Assembly (NCBI GenBank): GCA_002477505.1
Contig: DLQB01000126.1
Coordinates: 1-16,509, forward strand
Length of the DNA: 16,509 nucleotides
Reading direction: 5' to 3'
Source of the DNA: Flavobacteriales bacterium UBA7443
GTDB taxonomy: Bacteria > Bacteroidota > Bacteroidia > Flavobacteriales_D > Sanyastnellaceae
In this document: in pieces, positions 7,475 to 14,716 of the stretch
How the letters are laid out: each line of letters begins with the position of its first letter
Position numbering within the stretch: the stretch's first letter is position 1
The notes under the pieces: generated by a model
Seen by the model: only the letters and a program-made list of their open reading frames with translations
What the model was told of the DNA's origin: nothing
Database searches by the model: none
Position numbers and translations under genes: made by a program

Positions 7475-8527
7475 ATGCGTAAATCAAAGCACTTTTTGAA
7501 CTCCCTGATCGGGGTCTGTTTTTTGATGGCAACGACCCTCGGTGTTGGACAGACGGTGTTGAACGGTGGCTTCGAACAAGTCACAGGATACCCATCCCAA
7601 CCTGGAGCCATTGAGTTGGCGACGCATTGGCTGAACATTGGCACAGTGACAAGTGCCCCCGATTTGTTCCATGTTCTGGGATCCGATGCCGGGGATTTGC
7701 CCGAAACGCCAATCGCAATTGTTTCACCGTATCAAGGCATGGCCATTGCCGGTTTTTCGCCGTACGATATGATGAATGAAGGCCGCCGGCAGTACATCAG
7801 TGGCTCATTCAGCGAAGCGCTCATTGTTGGCCAGCGGTACCTGATGACGTTCCAGATGACCAATGGCGAGATTACGGAGTTTTCGAACGCGGGGTTGGGG
7901 TTGAGTGGCATGGGGATGCGGTTTTCGGAAGGCCCGCTGCAACAACTGGGAGAAGCATGCATTGACCTCCCGCCTCAATTTGTTTTTTCTCAGGTTTTTT
8001 ACAACCGGGAATGGCAGCAAATTTCATTCAATTTTATTGCCCAAGAGCCTTGGACAAATTTTGCTTGGGGTTTGTTTGGAAATGAAGCTGGCAACGTAAC
8101 AGCTGAGCAAGGGGCGAGTCCTTCGAAGGTGTATTGCTTTGTGGATGGCATTTCGCTGAGCCCAGCGGCTGCTATCGGTTCTGATGAGGCATTGCCCGAT
8201 CGTGGTCCGAATGCGAAGCCAGGAGTTTCCCTTGCGGACTTAGAAGCAGCGCCTTCTTGGTTTGTGCCGAGCGCCTTCACACCCAACGGAGATGGCGATA
8301 ACGATGTTTTTATGCCGGTATGTGAAAATGTCTCGATTCGCTCATTTCAGGTTTATTCCCGTTGGGGTGAAATGATATTTTCAGGATTCAACAACGACGT
8401 CAGTTGGGACGGAAACAATCAACAGGGCAAGTCCGTTGAATCTGGTTCGTATGTTTGGAAATTGGATGTTGTTGATCCGAACGGCAAGGTCTTTTCAAAA
8501 TCAGGATCCTTGTCTTTGATCCGTTAA
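7475..8527 (+). CDS. Secreted protein with gliding-motility-associated C-terminal (CHU_C/T9SS type B) domain
   Basis: The product is exported by Sec (MRKSKHF, hydrophobic core LIGVCFLMATTLGVG, then Q) and carries a C-terminal domain of the CHU_C type, covering roughly the last 90 residues: FVPSAFTPNGDGDNDVFMP, then FQVYSRWGEMIFSG, WDGNNQQGKSVESGSYVWKL and a final SGSLSLI strand. That domain directs cargo through the type IX secretion system to the cell surface or medium. The N-terminal half starts with LNGGFEQVTG and looks like a beta-sandwich of the NGGFE type seen in Bacteroidota surface proteins; no catalytic motif is evident. An in-frame GTG at 7466 would add three residues; a promoter-like element at 7440-7466 makes the ATG at 7475 slightly preferable. 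It follows the ECF sigma gene set with a short gap. Confidence 0.88.
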   Translation: MRKSKHFLNSLIGVCFLMATTLGVGQTVLNGGFEQVTGYPSQPGAIELATHWLNIGTVTSAPDLFHVLGSDAGDLPETPIAIVSPYQGMAIAGFSPYDMMNEGRRQYISGSFSEALIVGQRYLMTFQMTNGEITEFSNAGLGLSGMGMRFSEGPLQQLGEACIDLPPQFVFSQVFYNREWQQISFNFIAQEPWTNFAWGLFGNEAGNVTAEQGASPSKVYCFVDGISLSPAAAIGSDEALPDRGPNAKPGVSLADLEAAPSWFVPSAFTPNGDGDNDVFMPVCENVSIRSFQVYSRWGEMIFSGFNNDVSWDGNNQQGKSVESGSYVWKLDVVDPNGKVFSKSGSLSLIR

Positions 8528-8546
8528 AAGCTGTTCTGCATTCTCC

Positions 8547-10085
8547 ATGAGATCTTCTAACGCTCATTATGCGCAATCGGATGCATTGAAAAAACAATCC
8601 CCGGCTGCGGAATGGACGCGGAACTCGGAATCTTACCGACAACTTTGGAAGTGGGGCGGCAATTGGAAAGGCATTCAAGCCCGATTAAAGTCCCCTTACC
8701 GGGTGGATCTCGATCGTCGGAAAAAGATTGCGGAGGTCCTGCGTCAGCAATACAACCGAGGCGGTGCGCCCATGCCTGCGGCGCTTGAGGCATTCGAACA
8801 AGGGGCGCATGTGGTGACTGCGGGACACCAATTGCAAGCAGGGGGTGGACCGGCGTATTTCCATTACAAGATTCTTTCCGCTGTTCGCTGGGCGCGACGA
8901 ATCACAGCAGAAGGGCAAACGGCGGTTTCTGTTTTTTGGTTGGCTTCCGAAGACCACGATTTTGAGGAGATCAAGGCGACACATGGACCCAGCGGCGAAT
9001 CCTTCCAATGGAACCCAGAAGGCGTTGAAAAAAGCGGTCCTGTGGGCGAGTTGGTCTGGACGGCAGATGCCGAGCGCTCATGGCACAATTGGGCGGATGC
9101 AAACAAAATAGACAATGCAGAATGGCATTCCGGTCCCATGCCCCTTGCGGATCGCCTTCGAAAATGGGTGGTCGAGTGGTTCGGCGATTTGGAGGTTTTG
9201 GTCATTGACGGCAATGATGCGGAATTGAAATCCATGGCGATGCACCTCTGGCGCGCTGAATGGCAAGGCAATGGCGTCGCTCCATTTGTGAAGGAGGCTG
9301 CGCTAAAATTCGAAAGTTTGTTTGGAACGCCTCAAATCCAAGCTCGGGATAACAACTTATTTGTTCTAACCGATGGCGGGTCTCGGCAACGTGCTGATCG
9401 CTGGCAGGAAACGGTTGGGGCAGATGCATGGCAAACATTAAGACCGGAGCAGCATTCGCCAAATGTGGCGTTGCGTCCGCTGTACCAGGAGTTCTTATTA
9501 GAAAGTGTGGCTTTTGTCGGCGGTCCTTCGGAAGTCAGCTACTGGTTGTTGCTGGCCGAGGCCTTCGAGCATCACGAGGTTCATCAACCCGCATTGTTGG
9601 TCCGGGATGGGGCGTTGGTTTTGAATGCTGAGGCTTCGCAAGTTTGTGAGGAGCTGAATTGGAACCCAACCATGTTGGGATGGCGAGGGGAGCAAGCTGT
9701 CAATGAATGGGCAGATCATATTTTGCAGCTCCATGGGGATATTCAAGCCTCATTTGATCGTTGGTCCGAGGCATTGGAGAATCATGCAAAGGGCATTCAT
9801 GAGTCCGCAATGCCCACCACCCGGGCCACCTTAACAAAAATGGAGAAGGAGCTCGCGGCAGTGAAGAAAAAATGGCGAAAAATCATCAAGCAGCAGCGGC
9901 ACGAGGACGCAGCAAACATCTCGGCCATCTTCGATCAGTGGATCAGCCCAGGTGGTGCGCCACAGGAGCGTGTGCTCAGTGCTATGGCGCTTTGCAGTGC
10001 CATGGGAAATTGGTCTGATTTTGCAGAAAAATGGCTCGAAGCACTTAAAGAAGTGGATGAACCTCAATTTATGGTCTTTCGGTGA
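8547..10085 (+). CDS. bshC: Bacillithiol biosynthesis cysteine-adding enzyme BshC
   Basis: The 512-residue product matches BshC, the presumed last enzyme of bacillithiol synthesis, which adds cysteine to glucosaminyl-malate. The conserved nucleotide-binding-fold segments are present: VVTAGHQLQAGGGPAYFHYK at residues 89-108 and VSVFWLASEDHDFEEI at 127-142. A polar helical region follows towards the end (about 400-460, with KMEKELAAVKKKWRKIIKQQ), consistent with the coiled-coil that mediates BshC dimers, and the protein closes with PQFMVFR, typical of the family. Length is normal. bshA and bshB are not in the window, which is usual for Bacteroidota. It starts 19 bp after the T9SS-cargo gene, so readthrough from that operon is possible. 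Confidence 0.93.
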   Translation: MRSSNAHYAQSDALKKQSPAAEWTRNSESYRQLWKWGGNWKGIQARLKSPYRVDLDRRKKIAEVLRQQYNRGGAPMPAALEAFEQGAHVVTAGHQLQAGGGPAYFHYKILSAVRWARRITAEGQTAVSVFWLASEDHDFEEIKATHGPSGESFQWNPEGVEKSGPVGELVWTADAERSWHNWADANKIDNAEWHSGPMPLADRLRKWVVEWFGDLEVLVIDGNDAELKSMAMHLWRAEWQGNGVAPFVKEAALKFESLFGTPQIQARDNNLFVLTDGGSRQRADRWQETVGADAWQTLRPEQHSPNVALRPLYQEFLLESVAFVGGPSEVSYWLLLAEAFEHHEVHQPALLVRDGALVLNAEASQVCEELNWNPTMLGWRGEQAVNEWADHILQLHGDIQASFDRWSEALENHAKGIHESAMPTTRATLTKMEKELAAVKKKWRKIIKQQRHEDAANISAIFDQWISPGGAPQERVLSAMALCSAMGNWSDFAEKWLEALKEVDEPQFMVFR

Positions 10086-10097
10086 CCCATTGAAAGA

Positions 10098-10128
10098 TTG
10101 CGAGAGTCGGGAGGTAGGACTATTTTTG
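10098..10128 (+). promoter_or_regulatory. Candidate Bacteroidota promoter (TTG-N20-TATTTTTG) before the HAD gene
   Basis: TTG at 10098-10100 and TATTTTTG at 10121-10128 match the Bacteroidota -33/-7 consensus (TTG and TAnnTTTG) with 20 bp between them. The -7 element ends 4 bp before the ATG at 10133, so transcription would start at about the start codon, giving a leaderless or near-leaderless mRNA. The match is sequence-based; activity is inferred. Confidence 0.5.
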
Positions 10129-10132
10129 AACC

Positions 10133-10606
10133 ATGAATGACAAGCCAGAAGCATCCAAGGGACGACCAAACGTATCACACGTAAAATTGGAAGCGGTAAA
10201 AGACGAGGCGGGCCTCGAAGCCTCTCCTCAGCTTCCATCCGACATCAAGAATTACATGATTGATATTGATGGGACGATTACGGATGATGTCCCCAATGAG
10301 GAACCGGAGCGGATGGCGACCTGCGAGCCATTTCCAGACGCGTTGGAGACCCTCAATCAATGGCACGCGGAAGGACATGTCATTACGTTTTTCACATCAA
10401 GGACTGAGGAGCATCGTGCGGTGACTGAGGCGTGGTTGGATAAGCATGGTTTCTTGTACCACGGTTTGTTGATGGGGAAACCCCGTGGAGGCAATTACCA
10501 TTGGATCGATAATCACATTGTACGAGCGACCCGTTATCAAGGAACGTTCAGCAACCTTGTCAAAGCGAATGCTGAAATTGAGGTTTTTCAGTCGAGCAAA
10601 GACTGA
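10133..10606 (+). CDS. Small HAD-fold phosphatase-like protein (Bacteroidota type, often mislabelled phosphoheptose isomerase)
   Basis: The 157-residue protein has HAD motifs without a cap domain: motif I DIDGT (D44, D46), motif II FFTSR (T88/S89), and K116 with D126 in MGKPRGGNYHWIDNH as motif III and IV positions. From memory, very similar Bacteroidota proteins carry the conserved PNEEPERM and FTSRTEEHR segments seen here and are sometimes named phosphoheptose isomerase, which the sequence does not support. Substrate is unknown. The first 38 residues are polar and look like an extension relative to the HAD core. A good promoter ends only 4 bp before the ATG. The gene is convergent with ruvX; their stop codons are separated by a single base. 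Confidence 0.85.
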   Translation: MNDKPEASKGRPNVSHVKLEAVKDEAGLEASPQLPSDIKNYMIDIDGTITDDVPNEEPERMATCEPFPDALETLNQWHAEGHVITFFTSRTEEHRAVTEAWLDKHGFLYHGLLMGKPRGGNYHWIDNHIVRATRYQGTFSNLVKANAEIEVFQSSKD

Positions 10607-10607
10607 T

Positions 10608-11048
10608 TCAGCCCAGGCGTTCGGGTCCTTTTTGGGCTAAGAATCGCTGCAAAATGAGCGCGGCGGCAACCGAATCGAGCGACCCCTTTTCCCTGCGCTT
10701 CTTCTTTTTCATCCCGCCGGCAATGGAGGCTTGAACCGCTTCTTTGCTCGTATTGGTTTCATCGACCAAATGCACGGGCAGTGTGGGCCATTTTTTTCGA
10801 AGTTGCTGCTGGAATTCGAGGATAGGACCGGTGCTGTGCGTGGCTGCTTCCTGTTTGTTTAATGCCCATGCATTGGGAAGACCGAGCACAAAACCGGCAC
10901 AAGGCTCGGCATTCACCAGATTTTCCAGCCTTGACATCAGTGTGTTTGTTGGAACCGTTTGGTCGGGAAATGCCATGAGCCCTGCGGCATCAGTGTACGC
11001 GAGTCCAGTGCGCACTACTCCAAAATCAATTCCAATCCATCGGCTCAT
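10608..11048 (-). CDS. ruvX: Putative pre-16S rRNA nuclease / Holliday-junction-resolvase-like protein RuvX (YqgF)
   Basis: The 146-residue protein is a YqgF-family RNase H-fold nuclease, thought to take part in 16S rRNA 5'-end maturation and historically called a Holliday junction resolvase. The three acidic active-site residues are in the expected places: D8 in WIGIDFG, E97 in LVDETNTS and D125 in SLDSVAAALILQRFL. The GLPNAW segment near residue 57 is the usual vvGLP motif. A basic stretch MKKKKRREKG (113-122) sits just before the last motif, where many YqgF proteins carry an Arg/Lys-rich loop. It lies tail to tail with the HAD gene, one base apart, and diverges from the family 9 glycosyltransferase gene with 44 bp between. 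Confidence 0.9.
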   Translation of the reverse strand: MSRWIGIDFGVVRTGLAYTDAAGLMAFPDQTVPTNTLMSRLENLVNAEPCAGFVLGLPNAWALNKQEAATHSTGPILEFQQQLRKKWPTLPVHLVDETNTSKEAVQASIAGGMKKKKRREKGSLDSVAAALILQRFLAQKGPERLG

Positions 11049-11092
11049 GCCGCAATTTACGGCGCACAGAGAACACCGCGTATCTTCGTGGC

Positions 11093-12103
11093 ATGGGAAA
11101 GCCCCGCAGCATACTATTCGTTCAGACCGCCTTCATTGGCGACGCTATTTTGGCTACTGCCATGATCGAATCGTGGCATGCTGCCCATCCGAAGGACCAC
11201 TTGCACTTGGTGGTCCGTTCGGGAAACAAAAGCTTGTTTCAAGGCCATCCCTTTTTGAGTGGATTGCACGTGTGGGAGAAATCGAAAAACCATTTTGCGC
11301 GTTACCGAAATCTCGTAGCGTTGGGCCTTGAGCTGAGGGGCATTGGTTTCGATGTCTTGGTAACGCCGCATCGACATGCTTCCTCCGGGATTTTGGCGTT
11401 GCTTTCGGGTGCTCAAACGTGTTCCGGATTTTCATCGCATCCAATGTCGTGGTTATTTGCGCATTCCGAAGAGCACGCATGGGGCAATGGTGAACACGAA
11501 ATTGAACGCAACCACCGATTGCTCACTCCTTGGGTCGAATCGGAAGTTCCACGAAACCCTAAGTTGTATCCCGCCGATAATGTGGGAGTTAGCGAGGCGG
11601 AAGGGGAGTTCGGAATCGCAGCTCCCGCGAGCCAATGGGCGACCAAGAAATGGCCATTGGACCGTTGGATTGCCTGGCTTGATGCCGAAGCAATTCAATC
11701 ACCGAATCGGCGGATTGTTTTGATAGGGGGGCCAGCAGACGCGGAGGAGTTGCGAGAAATTGCGCGCCAAAGTAGCCACGATCGATTGGAAATTCGAACG
11801 GATTTGTCCTTGCTCGAATCTGCTGGTTGGATGAAGGCTGCACGATGGGTGGTGACCAATGATAGCGGTCCCATGCATATGGCAAGTGCTGTCAATGCGC
11901 CAACGGTGGCAATTTTCTGTTCCACTGTGCCGTCATTTGGCTTTGGTCCGCTATCCAGCCTTTCCGTTGTCGTTGAGAAAAAGGAGGAGCTGGTCTGCAG
12001 GCCGTGTGGAATGCACGGCAAAAGCGCCTGTCCCTTGGGTCATTTTCAATGCGGCACAGGCATTGCCGTTGATCAAGTTCTAGCTGCTGTGGCTCGTATT
12101 TGA
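11093..12103 (+). CDS. Glycosyltransferase family 9, heptosyltransferase-like
   Basis: This 336-residue GT-B enzyme resembles ADP-heptose:LPS heptosyltransferases, cytoplasmic enzymes that add sugars to the lipopolysaccharide core. The N-terminal Rossmann half begins ILFVQTAFIGDAILATAM, with the family's GD motif near residue 16. The C-terminal half carries ASQWATKKWPLDRW near residue 180, the RIVLIGGPADAEEL strand-loop, and the donor-binding signature VVTNDSGPMHMASAVNAPTV. A cysteine-rich tail (CRPCGMHGKSACPLGHFQC) also resembles heptosyltransferase II-type proteins. The actual sugar donor cannot be determined, and Bacteroidota homologues may transfer other sugars. It stands alone on this strand between ruvX and a convergent small secreted gene. 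Confidence 0.9.
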   Translation: MGKPRSILFVQTAFIGDAILATAMIESWHAAHPKDHLHLVVRSGNKSLFQGHPFLSGLHVWEKSKNHFARYRNLVALGLELRGIGFDVLVTPHRHASSGILALLSGAQTCSGFSSHPMSWLFAHSEEHAWGNGEHEIERNHRLLTPWVESEVPRNPKLYPADNVGVSEAEGEFGIAAPASQWATKKWPLDRWIAWLDAEAIQSPNRRIVLIGGPADAEELREIARQSSHDRLEIRTDLSLLESAGWMKAARWVVTNDSGPMHMASAVNAPTVAIFCSTVPSFGFGPLSSLSVVVEKKEELVCRPCGMHGKSACPLGHFQCGTGIAVDQVLAAVARI

Positions 12104-12134
12104 TTGACGCCGTGGGCCGGGGTGCGATGCAGGA

Positions 12135-12500
12135 TTACTCGCCGCAATCTGAGCCCGCACAGAAAATGCGTTCTTCTCCGCTTCCTTCGAGTCGAATCCA
12201 GATGTCTGTTTCAGCGTCCATGGCTTCGTACACATTCCGTCGCATGGTACCATCCGGCAAACGCACCGCAAAACGGATGCTCTGGAGTTGGCCTTCATTC
12301 CATTCGATGAGGTCGTAACGAAACCCGATGTTATACGCTTGCATTTCCTTTTGGAATTGCGACAATTCGGCGCGCGACGTGCCTTGATTGATGTGGACGT
12401 CGAGAAAGTTTGGCTGAATCGCTTCCGATTGTCCGAATCCGTAAGAAGTCGTAAAAGCGAAGGCAACGGCCAAAATGGCATTGAAGGTGGCGGTTTTCAT
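12135..12500 (-). CDS. Small secreted protein resembling the C-terminal tail domain of Bacteroidota BlaR1/M56-like proteins
   Basis: The 121-residue product has a signal peptide (hydrophobic core AILAVAFAFTTSYGFG, likely cleavage before or after Q24). The mature 97 residues show a pattern I associate with the tail of Bacteroidota M56/BlaR1-type membrane proteins: a short beta strand (FLDVHINQGT), a helix (AELSQFQKEMQAYNIGFRY) and an I-x-W-N-E-G-Q-L-Q-S-I-R-F strand pair equivalent to the 'RN..GEI..I.I' segment. Two cysteines near the end (CAGSDC) could form a disulphide in the periplasm. No membrane helix or metalloprotease motif is present, so it is a free-standing version of that domain. 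It is convergent with the glycosyltransferase gene and divergent from dnaN. Function is unknown and the resemblance is from memory. Confidence 0.75.
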   Translation of the reverse strand: MKTATFNAILAVAFAFTTSYGFGQSEAIQPNFLDVHINQGTSRAELSQFQKEMQAYNIGFRYDLIEWNEGQLQSIRFAVRLPDGTMRRNVYEAMDAETDIWIRLEGSGEERIFCAGSDCGE

Positions 12501-12522
12501 GGAACCAATTTAGCTGTTTTTG

Positions 12523-12551
12523 TTGAAGAACCATCAAAATCGGTTCATCAA
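12523..12551. repeat. Imperfect inverted repeat in the dnaN upstream region
   Basis: Two 10-bp arms, TTGAAGAACC (12523-12532) and GGTTCATCAA (12542-12551), are reverse complements at nine of ten positions and are separated by a 9-bp spacer. The element lies in the 127-bp gap between the divergent small secreted gene and dnaN, starting 23 bp from the former's start codon. Such a dyad could be an operator for a dimeric regulator or a hairpin in a 5' leader. It is seen directly in sequence; any function is inference. Confidence 0.55.
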
Positions 12552-12627
12552 GTGTGGAAAAATAATCAAGAACAGATGGTACCAGAAAACGAGATGTTGG
12601 AGCATCTTTGAAGTACAAATAGAATCC

Positions 12628-13746
12628 ATGCATTTTATCGTATCAAGCAGTCAATTACTGCGCCATTTGTCTTCCCTGAGCGGAGTGTTGAATAGTAGCA
12701 ATACGCTGCCCATATTGGATAATTTCCTCTTTCAGTTGGGCCCGGGCGTTGCGGTGATCTCAGCAAGTGATCTCGAGACTACGATGACCACGAAATTGGA
12801 GGTGAAGACCGAAGACACGGGATCGATTGCGGTGCCTGCTAAGATGTTGCTCGACATTCTCAAGGCATTTCCAGACATTCCGTTGACATTCAAGGTAGAT
12901 GCCGCCACCATGGCGATTGAATTGACAAGTGATGCGGGCAAGTACAAATTGACTGGAGCGAACGGGGACGAATTCCCGCAGGCGCCAGCATTGGAGGATG
13001 GCGCTGCAATGAGCGTGGAGGCAAATACTTTGATCACGGCGATCAATCGCACACTTTTTGCCGCAGGAAATGATGATTTACGCCCCGTCATGTCGGGCAT
13101 TTATTTCGAGTTTTATCCGGACAGTGTGCGATTTGTAGCGACGGATGCACATCGCTTGGTGCGGTATGCGCGTACAGACGTTCAGGCTTCTGCCGGGGCT
13201 CAATTTATTGTTCCAAAAAAGCCATTGAACCTGCTGAAAAATGCAGCATCGCATGCGGAAAAGGTGACGATGACTTACACCGACTCCAATGCACGTTTTG
13301 AGTTCGAGGATGTTACCATTGTCTGCCGTCTGATTGAAGGGAAGTATCCCAATTATGAAGCGGTGATTCCAAAAGAAAACCCCAACCGCATGGTCATCAA
13401 TCGGCAGAGCTTTCTTCAAGCCATTCGCCGTGTTTCCATTTTCGCGAACAAAACGACCCATCAGGTTCGTTTGAAACTTGCAGGAAGTGAGTTGCACGTC
13501 AGTGCGGAAGATTTGGACTTTGCGAATGAGGCCAATGAGCGGTTGAATTGCAGCTATTCGGGTGAAGACATGGAAATCGGTTTCAATAGCAGGTTCTTAA
13601 TGGACATGCTGAATAACCTATCCAGTGCAGAGGTTTCGTTAGAAATGTCCGCGCCAAACCGCGCCGGAATCATCAAGCCTTCAGAGCCAGAGGAAGCCGG
13701 AGAAGATGTGCTGATGCTGGTGATGCCAGTGATGTTGAACGCTTAA
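12628..13746 (+). CDS. dnaN: DNA polymerase III beta subunit (sliding clamp)
   Basis: The product is the ring-shaped processivity clamp of the replicative polymerase. From the ATG at 12628 it is 372 residues, close to the usual 366-380. The start MHFIVSSSQLLRHLSSLSGV, the NTLPILDNFLFQL segment, FVATDAHRLVRYAR near the middle, and KYPNYEAVIPKENPNRM with the C-terminal MLVMPVMLNA (the usual end is MPMRL-like) are all diagnostic. The reading frame is open upstream to a TTG at 12520, but that extra 36-residue stretch is not part of the clamp fold and overlaps the inverted repeat, so it was not used. dnaA is not adjacent. The gene is convergent with the rhomboid gene. Confidence 0.97.
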   Translation: MHFIVSSSQLLRHLSSLSGVLNSSNTLPILDNFLFQLGPGVAVISASDLETTMTTKLEVKTEDTGSIAVPAKMLLDILKAFPDIPLTFKVDAATMAIELTSDAGKYKLTGANGDEFPQAPALEDGAAMSVEANTLITAINRTLFAAGNDDLRPVMSGIYFEFYPDSVRFVATDAHRLVRYARTDVQASAGAQFIVPKKPLNLLKNAASHAEKVTMTYTDSNARFEFEDVTIVCRLIEGKYPNYEAVIPKENPNRMVINRQSFLQAIRRVSIFANKTTHQVRLKLAGSELHVSAEDLDFANEANERLNCSYSGEDMEIGFNSRFLMDMLNNLSSAEVSLEMSAPNRAGIIKPSEPEEAGEDVLMLVMPVMLNA

Positions 13747-13778
13747 TCGCTCGCTTCATTTTCTCGGCTGTTGCTAGG

Positions 13779-14573
13779 CTACTCGTCTTTTTTCTGGATG
13801 TGGTAAATCACGCGTGGAGAATCTCCCGATGTCGCATGCGTGCTCAGGTTCCCTGACTTTTCCTCGGCCTCGCGCATGGCCAAAACGTCCGGATGATCGG
13901 GGTGAGCCAATGCCCACCATTCCGGCAAGGGTTCAGTAGGATCGTCTTCACTAAAAATGGGCAAATCGGGCAAGGGGCCTGAATTTCGAAAGAGCAGAGC
14001 CATGATCAATCCACTGATGGCTCCTGATAAATGACCTTCCCACGAAATATGGCCATCGACGGGAAGCATCCACCATACCATTCCTCCGTAGAGAAATGCA
14101 ACCACAAGTGAAATGCGCAAGAGCAATTTGGAATCTCGGATGACGCCTGAAACGAAGAGAAAAGCAGCGAGCGCGTATATAAGGCCGCTTGCGCCGATAT
14201 GATTCCCACCTGATGCGAAGAGCCATAGGCCGAGTCCTGAGCTTACAAAGAGCAATGCCCAAACGCGCAATGCAATGGATCGGTAGAAGTAGAATAGCAT
14301 TCCATTCAGCGTGAAGAAGGTGGCGGTATTGTTCCACAGATGCTCGAGGTCCCCATGCAAAAATGGGAATGTGAAGAGCCCTGACCAATCTTGCCATTTG
14401 CCCGGATGATTTCCAAATTGCCGCAAATTGAGTGCATACACTTCGTTGATCCAGAACACTCCCCAAATGAGAATCAAGAACAGCATCGTGGACCACATTG
14501 CGTAAAACAACCGGTTCTGGTCAAGAACGGCTGGATTCCAACGCGCCATAAAGTTGTTTTTGGCTATGCTCAC
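13779..14573 (-). CDS. Rhomboid-family intramembrane serine protease
   Basis: This 264-residue membrane protein has about six transmembrane segments and the rhomboid catalytic dyad: Ser129 in the GASGLIYAL motif and His181 in EGHLSGAISG. The HGDLEHLWNN segment near residues 73-82 supplies the conserved His/Asn of the second helix that stabilises the oxyanion. Rhomboids cleave single-span membrane proteins inside the bilayer; the substrate is unknown. After the last helix (about residue 196) comes a soluble acidic tail of nearly 70 residues (PDLPIFSEDDPTEPLPEWW onward), likely cytoplasmic. A second Met at residue 9 is an alternative start. The end faces the dnaN stop 32 bp away. Confidence 0.93.
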   Translation of the reverse strand: MSIAKNNFMARWNPAVLDQNRLFYAMWSTMLFLILIWGVFWINEVYALNLRQFGNHPGKWQDWSGLFTFPFLHGDLEHLWNNTATFFTLNGMLFYFYRSIALRVWALLFVSSGLGLWLFASGGNHIGASGLIYALAAFLFVSGVIRDSKLLLRISLVVAFLYGGMVWWMLPVDGHISWEGHLSGAISGLIMALLFRNSGPLPDLPIFSEDDPTEPLPEWWALAHPDHPDVLAMREAEEKSGNLSTHATSGDSPRVIYHIQKKDE

Positions 14574-14665
14574 TTCTTAAAGATACGGAAATTAAGCCCC
14601 ATGCATTCCACAGAGGCAATTGGAAAAGTGATTTTTTAACGTCGAATAGCAGGAAGTTCAGCGAC

Positions 14666-14673
14666 TAGATTTG
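14666..14673 (+). promoter_or_regulatory. Candidate -7 element TAGATTTG before the SirB1-like gene
   Basis: TAGATTTG is a full match to TAnnTTTG in the 143-bp gap between the divergent rhomboid and SirB1-like genes and would give a leader of about 40 nt. No clear TTG is present at the expected -33 distance, so the evidence is only partial. I see nothing else distinctive in this gap. Confidence 0.3.
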
Positions 14674-14716
14674 GGACCCAAGGAGCGGAAATCACACCTC
14701 CGATGAGCAGATTGAT

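Noticed and set aside
11049..11063. GCCG-N7-CGGC hairpin at the ruvX start
   Set aside because: Four-bp stem in a short divergent gap, likely chance.
12520..12627. Upstream 36-codon extension of dnaN from TTG
   Set aside because: The clamp fold starts at MHFIVSS; the extension has basic, non-clamp composition and covers the inverted repeat.
13951..14496. 181-codon minus-strand open frame overlapping the rhomboid gene in another frame
   Set aside because: The rhomboid frame carries the catalytic motifs; this one has none.
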